From assembly GCA_019239585.1 (NCBI GenBank), contig JAFAZU010000205.1, forward strand, positions 1-6,146: 6,146 bases of DNA, given 5' to 3'. Made by a program: the position numbers and the translations under genes. The stretch is from Acidobacteriaceae bacterium. GTDB lineage: Bacteria; Acidobacteriota; Terriglobia; Bryobacterales; Bryobacteraceae. The notes beneath the pieces are model-generated. The model searched no databases and was not told where the DNA came from. It saw only the letters and a program-made list of their open reading frames with translations. Of the stretch, positions 1 to 5,159 are shown piece after piece (the first letter of the stretch is position 1; the number at the start of each line of letters is the position of its first letter).

Positions 1-168
1 AATTATGATTTCGGATCACTCATGAGCGCGCTGGCTGCGGCGAAGTATTCCGGCTGGATCTCCTTGGAAGTTTTCCATTGGGAGCGCGGCAGCAGGCAAA
101 TCGCTGAAGACGCCTTGAATTATCTTAAGAAAGCAGTGCCCGAAGCGGCGCTAACTCAGACAGTATGA
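1..168 (+). CDS. Sugar phosphate isomerase/epimerase-like protein (C-terminal end, partial)
   Basis: The first reading frame is open from the window edge to a TGA at 166-168 and encodes the last 55 residues of a protein. The segment containing GWISLEVFHWERGS, followed by an amphipathic stretch ending in LNYLKKAVPEA, resembles the final strand and helix of xylose-isomerase-like TIM barrels (the sugar phosphate isomerase/epimerase superfamily). In that superfamily a Glu or Asp on this last strand often binds the metal. The substrate cannot be deduced from the fragment. The stop codon overlaps the start of the next gene as ATGA, so the two are very likely co-transcribed and translationally coupled. 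The family call is moderately sure; the specific reaction is unknown. Confidence 0.6.
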   Translation, partial: NYDFGSLMSALAAAKYSGWISLEVFHWERGSRQIAEDALNYLKKAVPEAALTQTV

Positions 169-1145
169 ACCATGATGTGGTAACGGGCGGAGCGGGGTTT
201 ATCGGTTCCGCCCTGGTGCGAGCGTTGCTCGCGGAAGGACGTGATGTTCACGTTATTGATAATTTATCTACCGGAAAACTGGACAATTTGGAAGAAATAG
301 CAGATCAAGTGACTATTCACGAGCTTGATCTGCGCGATTACCGCCGTATTGCGCCCGTGATTGCCGGTGCGCGTCGAGTTTTCCACCTGGGTGCTTTGCC
401 CTCTGTTCCCAAGTCGATTTTGCAGCCCGTGCCTTCTCACGAGTGCAACATTGACGGAACCTTCAATGTCTTCCATGCTGCTGCCGAAGGCAAAGCGGGA
501 CGCGTGGTCTATGCGGCATCCTCTTCGGCTTACGGCGATACGGAAGTTCTGCCCAAAGTTGAGACCATGGCCCCGCGCCCCAAGTCACCTTATGCGGTGC
601 AGAAATTATTAGGCGAGTACTATGGGAGCGTGTTCTCTGAGTGCTTCGGTTTGGAAACGGTTTCCCTCCGGTTCTTCAATGTGTTTGGCCCGCGCCAAGA
701 CCCGACGAGCGTTTACTCCGGCGTGCTTTCCATTTTTCTGAATTGCTTGATTGAGTGCCGCAGTCCGACGATCTACGGCGACGGCGAACAATCACGCGAC
801 TTCACTTATGTGGAAGACGTGGTCGGTCTTTTATTAAAGGCATCACAGGCGCAGGGCGTTTCGGGCAAAGTTTTCAATGCAGGCAACGGCAATCGCTACA
901 CCCTCAATCAGACTTGGCAGCTTCTTCAGGAGATCGAAGGCATCCATCTGCCTGCGCAGTATGGGCCGCCTCGCCCGGGCGATGTACGGGATTCACAAGC
1001 TGATACGACAGCCGCTGTCCGTGAGCTGGGTCATGCGCCGCGTTTTACTTTTGAGCAGGGTTTGCGTTTAACTCTCGACTGGTATCGCGCCGACCTTCTG
1101 CGCAAAGGGTCCGGTTCCCGGATGGACCCGCAGTTGGTTTCCTAA
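165..1145 (+). CDS. NAD-dependent nucleotide-sugar 4-epimerase, WbpP/GalE-like extended SDR
   Basis: This 326-residue protein is a full-length extended short-chain dehydrogenase/reductase. Visible motifs are the Rossmann glycine motif GGAGFIG at residues 8-14, the NAD-selecting Asp32 in IDNLSTG, LDLRD near 55, AASSSAYGD at 117-125 supplying the catalytic Ser, the YxxxK pair Tyr143/Lys147, NVFGPRQDP at 172-180, and GDGEQSRDF at 205-213 for nucleotide-sugar binding. The AASSSAYGD and RQDP segments are most like WbpP-type UDP-GlcNAc/UDP-Glc 4-epimerases, so a role in making precursors for surface polysaccharide in the cytoplasm is likely. The exact sugar is not certain. The ATG overlaps the upstream stop codon (ATGA) and has no clear Shine-Dalgarno sequence, which fits translational coupling. 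The start is supported because the glycine motif follows after the usual short strand. Confidence 0.9.
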   Translation: MNHDVVTGGAGFIGSALVRALLAEGRDVHVIDNLSTGKLDNLEEIADQVTIHELDLRDYRRIAPVIAGARRVFHLGALPSVPKSILQPVPSHECNIDGTFNVFHAAAEGKAGRVVYAASSSAYGDTEVLPKVETMAPRPKSPYAVQKLLGEYYGSVFSECFGLETVSLRFFNVFGPRQDPTSVYSGVLSIFLNCLIECRSPTIYGDGEQSRDFTYVEDVVGLLLKASQAQGVSGKVFNAGNGNRYTLNQTWQLLQEIEGIHLPAQYGPPRPGDVRDSQADTTAAVRELGHAPRFTFEQGLRLTLDWYRADLLRKGSGSRMDPQLVS

Positions 1146-1154
1146 GCAAAGTTC

Positions 1155-1820
1155 GTGAACAGCCCTTTCTCCCTCGGAGCTGACGGGATCTACCGCTGCG
1201 GCGCTTTGGAACAGTTTATTTGGCAAAAACACGGTTTCGGCACGCGGTGGGGCAGTCCAGAAGCTGACATTACTCTTCGCCAGATTCACTCCAACCATGT
1301 CCTAAACGCGCATAGCCTGAAAGACCACGAAGGCGAAGGCGACGCTTTAATCACGAATGAGGCGGGCCGAAGCATTGGCATTCGCACTGCCGATTGCGTG
1401 CCGATTCTGCTGCTTGATAGCTGCCATCGGGCAGTAGGCGCTGTGCATGCGGGTTGGCGTGGAACTGCCGCCGGAATTGTTCGTTGCGCGATTGAGAAAA
1501 TGGCGTCGGATTTCGGCTCAGTTCCTGCTGATATTTACGCAGCGATCGGCCCTTGTATCCGCGACTGCTGTTATGAGGTCGGGGTCGAAGTCGCGCAACA
1601 ATTTGCGCTGCACTTTCCCGAGTGGGGACAAGTGACGAATAGCCGGACCGTTGATCTCGCTGAGGCCAACCGGAGGCAAATGGAACAGGCTGGCCTGAAA
1701 TGTGATCGAATCTTCGATTGCCAACTCTGCACAGCTTGTGAAGGTAAACAGTTCTTTTCCTATCGCCGCGAGCCCGAGAATTCCGGCCGCATGATTGCTG
1801 CAATTGGGCGGCTCGTTTGA
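1155..1820 (+). CDS. pgeF: PgeF/YfiH-family peptidoglycan editing factor (multicopper polyphenol oxidase-like fold)
   Basis: This 221-residue protein carries the full signature of the YfiH/YlmD/LACC1 family: QIHS (His45), GDALIT at 62-67, RTADC (Cys81), HAGWRGT at 98-104 (His98), IGPCI at 131-135, and CTACEG followed by FFSYRRE near the C-terminus. His45, Cys81 and His98 correspond to the family's metal and active-site ligands. Family members act on purine nucleosides. The E. coli protein has been linked to correcting wrong amino acids in peptidoglycan precursors, while the older name 'laccase' is doubtful. GTG is used as start, 9 bases after the epimerase stop, and no good ribosome binding site is seen. 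The N-terminal sequence (DGIYRCGALE) matches the normal family start region. It probably belongs to the same transcription unit as the epimerase. Confidence 0.9.
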   Translation: MNSPFSLGADGIYRCGALEQFIWQKHGFGTRWGSPEADITLRQIHSNHVLNAHSLKDHEGEGDALITNEAGRSIGIRTADCVPILLLDSCHRAVGAVHAGWRGTAAGIVRCAIEKMASDFGSVPADIYAAIGPCIRDCCYEVGVEVAQQFALHFPEWGQVTNSRTVDLAEANRRQMEQAGLKCDRIFDCQLCTACEGKQFFSYRREPENSGRMIAAIGRLV

Positions 1821-1857
1821 GAGCTGAACTGCTCCGCTAGTCCTTAATTACCCGGCC

Positions 1858-1876
1858 GCTAACCTTCTCGGTTAGC
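1858..1876. terminator. Possible weak hairpin between convergent genes
   Basis: A perfect 7-bp inverted repeat (GCTAACC / GGTTAGC) with a 5-base loop covers the stop codon of the ferritin-like gene. It lies 38 bases past the end of pgeF, where the two genes converge. Neither strand has a T-tract after the stem, so it is not a typical intrinsic terminator. It may slow polymerase, protect the 3' end, or be a by-product of coding sequence. Confidence 0.25.
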
Positions 1877-3010
1877 CTCATCCGCGTCTTCCGCCAGGTC
1901 GCGCAGCAACTCAAAGAACTCGCTGGATTGGCCAATGAAAAGTCCATCAGCCTGGAGAGCTCGAACAGCTCCCATGGCAGCTCCCTTCGTTTCTGTAGGA
2001 CGAATAATGGAACACACCGGGAATTTCCGGCTGAGAAATGGACAGGGCTCCGGCATAATCAGGTTGGTTTGAAAATCCTCCCCTCCCGGATTGTTATTGA
2101 GATTTGGAAACACTAGCGAGTGGTCCTTAGGGTCAGTCAAAGGTGAGGGAGGGATGGGGCCGCCGTTCACGGCATTGCCCGCTTTGTCATGCCACGTTTG
2201 AAAGTGGGTCGTCTCGGTTGGCCCGATGCTGAGCAGGATGCGCAAAACCTCCGGACTGCTGACTCTCTGTGCAAGAGAGGGATAGAGGCTGGTGCCGCCC
2301 TGTTCAATAAACGCAAAGTGGAATGCCGCCGTGTTGGCGATGGCCTGAATATGGTCGTCCGGAAACAGATCGTCATCGTTTCTGGGTATGGCCGGATGCT
2401 GCCCTTGTGCCAGCGCTGGAACTGCCTGGGGGAACGTAAACGTAGGATCAAGATCGGGATTGTTTTTGCTGCTGCGATACCTGGTCCACCAGCTTGTATC
2501 GACAGTCAATTTCATAAGGTTTGTGAGCCGGCCAATTTGCAAAGCCCCTGTGGCTCGGCTGCTGGGCAAGGTGCGAAAGTAATCCAGATTAACCGGATCG
2601 GCGCCCTTGGAAACCAGATACGCGTTGATAAAAGCAGCATGGCTGATCTCGTCATCGGTATTGTCATGGATGTATTGGGGCATATCGCCGTCAAGGTTCG
2701 AAAGAGCAGCTGTATACCGTACGCTTCCACCACCGCCGAGGCCCGGAGTCTCCTTATCTTGAATTCCGCCCAATTCGTTGTACTGTATCCATAGATCACT
2801 TTCGATTATTTCCGCTGCCGCCAGAAACCTCAAAATGGCTGCATCTCCTTTGTTAAGCTGACCGCTACTCTCTTCCCCGTCGCGGGCCAGCAGAGCCGGA
2901 CCACGACTTAACAGCCCAGTTGCTGTCGCCGCTCCGGCCACCGACAATCCTTTCTTTATGAAAGAGCGTCGGTCAGCGGAATTTGTCGAATTTGTTTTCA
3001 CTTTATCCAT
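1859..3010 (-). CDS. Tat-exported ferritin-like (diiron-type) domain protein
   Basis: This 383-residue protein starts with a twin-arginine signal (DRRSFIKKG, Arg14-Arg15) followed by an Ala/Gly-rich hydrophobic stretch to about residue 42. It should therefore be exported folded, probably with its metal loaded. The mature part shows ferritin-like ligand spacing: a first helix with Glu67/Glu70 (FLAAAEIIESDLW), then E121-xx-H124 (DEISHAAF), Glu236 (FHFAFIEQG) and E266-xx-H269 (PTETTHFQTW). This is the E / ExxH / E / ExxH pattern of four-helix diiron carboxylate proteins, of the kind grouped as ferritin-like domain (Ferritin_2). The long tail (270-383) is Pro/Asn-rich, holds two cysteines (323, 333) and has no function I can assign. 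The ATG at 3010 is chosen because AGAAGGA stands 8 bases upstream. A TTG 48 bases further out would put 16 extra residues before the Tat motif. Substrate and physiological role are unknown; iron or peroxide handling outside the cytoplasm is an inference. Confidence 0.82.
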   Translation of the reverse strand: MDKVKTNSTNSADRRSFIKKGLSVAGAATATGLLSRGPALLARDGEESSGQLNKGDAAILRFLAAAEIIESDLWIQYNELGGIQDKETPGLGGGGSVRYTAALSNLDGDMPQYIHDNTDDEISHAAFINAYLVSKGADPVNLDYFRTLPSSRATGALQIGRLTNLMKLTVDTSWWTRYRSSKNNPDLDPTFTFPQAVPALAQGQHPAIPRNDDDLFPDDHIQAIANTAAFHFAFIEQGGTSLYPSLAQRVSSPEVLRILLSIGPTETTHFQTWHDKAGNAVNGGPIPPSPLTDPKDHSLVFPNLNNNPGGEDFQTNLIMPEPCPFLSRKFPVCSIIRPTETKGAAMGAVRALQADGLFIGQSSEFFELLRDLAEDADEANREG

Positions 3011-3018
3011 AGCGTTTG

Positions 3019-3025
3019 TCCTTCT
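3019..3025 (-). promoter_or_regulatory. Ribosome binding site of the ferritin-like gene, within a small hairpin
   Basis: Read on the minus strand, AGAAGGA lies 8 bases before the ATG at 3010 and decides the start codon. The AGAAG core is also the 3' arm of a 5-bp hairpin with CTTCT at 3034-3030 and a CGAA loop, so its access to the ribosome could depend on leader folding. Confidence 0.7.
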
Positions 3026-3031
3026 TTCGAG

Positions 3032-3070
3032 AAGAGCAAGCCACGTTGGTATCACCAAAAACTTGCTCTT
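3032..3070 (-). promoter_or_regulatory. Nested inverted repeat in the leader of the ferritin-like gene
   Basis: Two perfect inverted repeats are nested here: an outer 9-bp pair (AAGAGCAAG / CTTGCTCTT, at 3070-3062 and 3040-3032) and an inner 5-bp pair (TTGGT / ACCAA at 3058-3054 and 3050-3046) around a 3-base loop. In RNA this forms one long hairpin with a 3x5 internal loop. In DNA it could be an operator with dyad symmetry. Its 3' arm overlaps the sequence that can pair with the ribosome binding site. Function is inferred; no known riboswitch family is recognised. Confidence 0.5.
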
Positions 3071-3200
3071 GTGCTGATCCTATGCGTCAATGCGCCGCGA
3101 GGTGTTATGAGCAGGTAAAGTCTTTGTAAAAGATGTGCTTATCCAAGGTGATTCTGCATGCCGCATTTATGCGCCCATCTGCATCTCACTCCAGGAATAG
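3071..3200. promoter_or_regulatory. Divergent intergenic region between the ferritin-like gene and osmC
   Basis: Promoters for both divergent genes should lie here. I see no convincing -35/-10 pair in either direction. A TTGAC-like box on the minus strand at 3090-3085 lacks a good -10 partner at normal spacing. A short dyad (CGCAT-TT-ATGCG, 3162-3173) lies 43 bases upstream of the osmC start and could be an operator, but 5-bp arms are weak evidence. Confidence 0.3.
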
Positions 3201-3206
3201 AAAGGA
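3201..3206 (+). promoter_or_regulatory. Ribosome binding site of osmC
   Basis: AAAGGA sits 10 bases upstream of the ATG at 3217, in an A-rich context. It supports that start codon. Confidence 0.6.
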
Positions 3207-3216
3207 AATTTAAACA

Positions 3217-3642
3217 ATGGATCGAAATGCGAAAGCGCAATGGCAAGGTGATTTGAGGTCAGGCAAGGGTACTATCTCGTCCGGCAGTGGTACCCTGTCG
3301 AACACTCCCTATTCTTTCCGAGACCGCTTCGAGCAGGGAACCGGTACAAATCCCGAAGAATTGCTTGCCGCTGCCCATGCCGGCTGTTTTTCGATGGCGC
3401 TTTCTTTGATGCTGCAAAACGAAGGTTTGAAAGCTGACAGTATTGATACAACCTGCACCGTTACGCTCGATAAAGAAGGGGAAGGCTTCGCGATCAAGAA
3501 GAGCGCGCTGAAATTAGTAGCTAAGATTCCCGGCGCTTCCCAAGATGCTTTTAACCGCGCCGCCCAGAACGCCAAGGAGAACTGCCCGGTATCAAAGCTT
3601 TTTGATACCGAAATTACTCTCGATGCCGAATTGGAAAGTTGA
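3217..3642 (+). CDS. osmC: OsmC-type thiol peroxidase
   Basis: This 141-residue protein has the normal length and motifs of the OsmC branch of the OsmC/Ohr family: an N-terminal beta region with FRDRFEQGTGTNPEELL (Arg37 and Glu47/48 placed to assist catalysis), the first active Cys57 in AAAHAGCFSMAL, and the second, Cys123, in ENCPVSKLF. The two cysteines form the peroxidatic/resolving pair that reduces organic hydroperoxides in the cytoplasm. The start of the protein (AQWQGDLRSGKGTI) resembles E. coli OsmC rather than Ohr. It is divergent from the exported ferritin-like gene and is followed after 36 bases by the short TssB-like gene on the same strand. The nearest reading is a general stress or stationary-phase peroxidase; no regulator gene is adjacent. 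Confidence 0.92.
   Translation: MDRNAKAQWQGDLRSGKGTISSGSGTLSNTPYSFRDRFEQGTGTNPEELLAAAHAGCFSMALSLMLQNEGLKADSIDTTCTVTLDKEGEGFAIKKSALKLVAKIPGASQDAFNRAAQNAKENCPVSKLFDTEITLDAELES
3587..3610 (+). repeat. Perfect 10-bp hairpin inside the 3' end of osmC
   Basis: CGGTATCAAA (3587-3596) and TTTGATACCG (3601-3610) pair perfectly around a GCTT loop, 32 bases before the osmC stop and 68 bases before the start of the short tssB-like gene. It overlaps codons for the conserved CPVSKLFDTE region, so coding constraint may explain it. In mRNA it would be a stable stem between osmC and the genes after it. Confidence 0.55.
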
Positions 3643-3662
3643 TTCTTGCCATGTAATGTTTC

Positions 3663-3668
3663 GAAGGA
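3663..3668 (+). promoter_or_regulatory. Ribosome binding site of the short tssB-like gene
   Basis: GAAGGA lies 10 bases before the ATG at 3679. It shows that the truncated gene still has its own translation start, which argues against a simple dead fragment. Confidence 0.55.
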
Positions 3669-3678
3669 TCTGTGGTAA

Positions 3679-3936
3679 ATGGAACGAGAAAATGTACAAA
3701 GAAAGCTTACACGCGTGCGACCACCAAGCACCCAAACTTTGTACGACGTGCAAGTTGGCGATGTAATTGAGTTAAAGGAGCTTCCATTTTCACTTGGTGT
3801 AATGGGCGACTTCGCTGATCAGTCTGTTGAGGCATTGCCGAAGCTGAAAGGCCGGCGATTCGTCCATGTGAACCCGGACAATTTCGATAGCGTTCTCGAA
3901 AATATGCGGCCACACTCGCCTCCAACGTTGAAATAA
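3679..3936 (+). CDS. Half-length TssB-like (VipA/ImpB) T6SS sheath small subunit, N-terminal part only
   Basis: This 85-residue protein matches the N-terminal half of TssB/VipA/ImpB. It has the basic N-terminal segment KLTRVRPP (residues 9-16), the YDVQVGDVIELKELPF block (22-37), LGVMGDFA (39-46), a Pro/Leu/Lys stretch (LPKLKGRRFVHV, 53-64) and PDNFDSVLENMRP (66-78). Full TssB proteins run to roughly 160-175 residues and continue with a strand after this last motif, a DFSP-type helix and a C-terminal helical region needed to pack with TssC. All of that is absent: the frame stops after PTLK, and neither other forward frame continues the family pattern. The next gene starts 59 bases later and is TagJ, whose known partner is the TssB N-terminal region. 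It may be a functional stand-alone domain or a relic. A sheath role on its own is unlikely. Confidence 0.8.
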   Translation: MERENVQRKLTRVRPPSTQTLYDVQVGDVIELKELPFSLGVMGDFADQSVEALPKLKGRRFVHVNPDNFDSVLENMRPHSPPTLK

Positions 3937-3995
3937 GTTAAGCGAAGATCTCATTGGAAACATCATTAAGAATTAGAAGATGTAAGATTCGGTTT

Positions 3996-4724
3996 GTGGA
4001 CGCTCAACAACTCTTCAAGGCTGGAAAGCTCGCGGAAGCGATCGCGGCCTTAACTGCTCAGCTTCGAGATAATCCCGCCGACCAGCGCGGCAGAACTTTT
4101 CTCTTCGAACTGCTTTGTTTTGCTGGCGAGTATGACCGCGCTGAAGAGCAACTGACGATCCTGGAGCAAGGAGGCAGCAAGGCGTCGATGCTCGGAGCTC
4201 TGCTTTATAAGGCTGCTATTAATGCCGAGAAGACGCGCCAGGAAATGTTTGAAAAAAAGAGTTTCCCTCCGCTGCTCCTCGACGGCGCTGGAATGACTAT
4301 CAGCGGCAAGCTCAACGGCAAGGAATTTACCATGCTCTCCGATGCCGATTCGCGCATCGGAGAGAAATTGGAAGTGTTTGCCGGCGGCGATTACCTGTGG
4401 ATTTCTTTTCATGACATTGCTTCGGTTCGCGTGAATCCCCCTAAGCGCTTACGCGACCTGTTATGGATTCCCGCTAAGGTTACGACCGGCCCTACGTTTC
4501 ACTCCCGCGAACTAGGCGAGATCATGATTCCCGCTATGGCTCCGCTCTCCTGGCAGCATCCGGATGAGGAAGTGCAGTTAGGGCGGGTCAGCGAATGGTG
4601 CGAGGACGAAACAGGCGCAGTGGCCCCTTACGGCTTAAAATGTATTCTCGTCGATGGCGAGGAGGTGCCTGTTGTGGAGATTCGCGAACTCGAAATCTAT
4701 CCTCAAAAGGCGGTCTTTCAATAA
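3996..4724 (+). CDS. tagJ: ImpE/TagJ-family T6SS accessory protein, short form
   Basis: This 242-residue protein has the two-part ImpE/TagJ layout. Residues 1-85 form a TPR-like helical domain (DAQQLFKAGKLAEAIAAL, then LRDNPADQRGRTFLFELLCFAGEYDRAEEQL). The C-terminal beta-rich domain starts near 105 with NGKEFTML and the family hallmark SDADSRIG (115-122), then YLWISFHDIASVRVNPPKRLRDLLWIPA. In TagJ-containing T6SSs the protein binds TssB and tunes sheath handling. As I recall the family, members are usually about 260-285 residues with a further helical stretch between the two domains. Here only about 15 residues (PPLLLDGAGMTISGK) link them. GTG 3996 is preferred as start because VDAQQLFKAG matches the family N-terminus. 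A TTG at 3954 would add 14 unrelated residues. The Shine-Dalgarno sequence is weak. It probably shares a transcript with the short tssB-like gene. Confidence 0.85.
   Translation: MDAQQLFKAGKLAEAIAALTAQLRDNPADQRGRTFLFELLCFAGEYDRAEEQLTILEQGGSKASMLGALLYKAAINAEKTRQEMFEKKSFPPLLLDGAGMTISGKLNGKEFTMLSDADSRIGEKLEVFAGGDYLWISFHDIASVRVNPPKRLRDLLWIPAKVTTGPTFHSRELGEIMIPAMAPLSWQHPDEEVQLGRVSEWCEDETGAVAPYGLKCILVDGEEVPVVEIRELEIYPQKAVFQ
4335..4364 (+). repeat. Perfect 11-bp inverted repeat inside tagJ
   Basis: CTCTCCGATGC (4335-4345) and GCATCGGAGAG (4354-4364) are exact reverse complements separated by 8 bases. The repeat covers the codons of the conserved SDADSRIG motif. It would make a stable mRNA stem or a dyad target, but protein conservation at this spot is an adequate alternative explanation. 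Confidence 0.5.
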
Positions 4725-4730
4725 GCTGGC

Positions 4731-5153
4731 CTACTTTCGTAAATCAGGGCAGATAAACTCCCGCTCTATAGCTTTTAATCTGATGTCACTTGTCTCGTTG
4801 CTGCGTATTAAAGTACGCCGCAAGCGCAGCGTTTGACTGGTTAGTTCGGTAATCGACGCTGTAAACGCTGGCTGTCCATCCTCCACGACGCGCAAAACGG
4901 AAGGCGTCTTTTTGTCAATTGACCACTTGGCAATCCTATAAGTCTCAACACAGGAAGTCTCGAGCAACGTTCCATTCGGGAGGAAAATATAAATGCTGCC
5001 GGGTGCAGGTTTCGAAGGCGCATCTGTGATCTGCCAAATTCGACTGAAGAGTTGGGTTAAATCCCGGCCAGTTGTATTCGATGGCTGGGAGTACCCGGAC
5101 AACCCTGCTGAAACCAGTATGAGGACAGGTATTAGTAAACAACGCTTGATCAC
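4731..5153 (-). CDS. Small secreted protein of unknown function
   Basis: This 140-residue protein is not one I recognise. It begins with MIKR and a hydrophobic stretch (LLIPVLILVSAGLSG, residues 6-20), a typical Sec signal peptide with likely cleavage around YSQ (21-23). There is no lipobox cysteine. The mature part contains alternating polar/hydrophobic segments (IWQITD, SIYIFLPNGTLLETSC, YRIAKWSID, TLRLRRTL) suggesting a small antiparallel beta fold, perhaps lipocalin-like, with two cysteines near 68 and 135. The start is a GTG 6 bases after the stop of the META-domain gene, and AGGA from the end of that gene serves as ribosome binding site, so the two are very likely one operon. Its end lies 6 bases from the convergent tagJ stop, with no visible terminator between. 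Confidence 0.65.
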   Translation of the reverse strand: MIKRCLLIPVLILVSAGLSGYSQPSNTTGRDLTQLFSRIWQITDAPSKPAPGSIYIFLPNGTLLETSCVETYRIAKWSIDKKTPSVLRVVEDGQPAFTASITELTSQTLRLRRTLIRSNETSDIRLKAIEREFICPDLRK

Positions 5154-5159
5154 AATGTC

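Noticed and set aside
1351..1803. Open frame of 150 codons on the minus strand
   Set aside because: It is antisense to pgeF, whose catalytic motifs are clear. The translation is Arg/Ser-rich and featureless, typical of a shadow frame.
1821..1858. Intrinsic terminator between pgeF and the ferritin-like gene
   Set aside because: The only clear stem (1858-1876) has no T-run on either strand, so it is listed as a low-confidence hairpin only.
2189..2794. Open frame of 201 codons on the plus strand
   Set aside because: It is fully antisense to the ferritin-like gene, which has a Tat signal, ligand motifs and a ribosome binding site. The antisense translation shows no family motif.
3011..3058. Upstream TTG start adding 16 residues to the ferritin-like protein
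   Set aside because: The added residues lie inside the leader hairpin region and have no ribosome binding site. The ATG at 3010 has AGAAGGA at good spacing and places the twin-arginine motif at residue 14.
3062..3090. Sigma-70 promoter for the ferritin-like gene from TTGACG at 3090-3085
   Set aside because: At 16-18 base spacing the -10 candidates (GAGCAA, AGCAAG, GCAAGT) do not resemble TATAAT.
3309..3731. Open frame of 140 codons on the minus strand
   Set aside because: It is antisense to osmC and the start of the TssB-like gene, both recognisable proteins. It has no domain signature.
3954..3995. TTG start of tagJ adding 14 residues
   Set aside because: The extra residues (rich in Arg/Ile) do not resemble the family, while GTG 3996 begins directly at the conserved DAQQLFKAG segment. 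The weak ribosome binding site leaves some doubt.
3900..3995. Frameshift as the cause of the short TssB
   Set aside because: I read the other two forward frames after the NFDSVLENMRP codons. Both hit stops quickly and neither shows the expected TssB continuation, and there is not enough room before tagJ.
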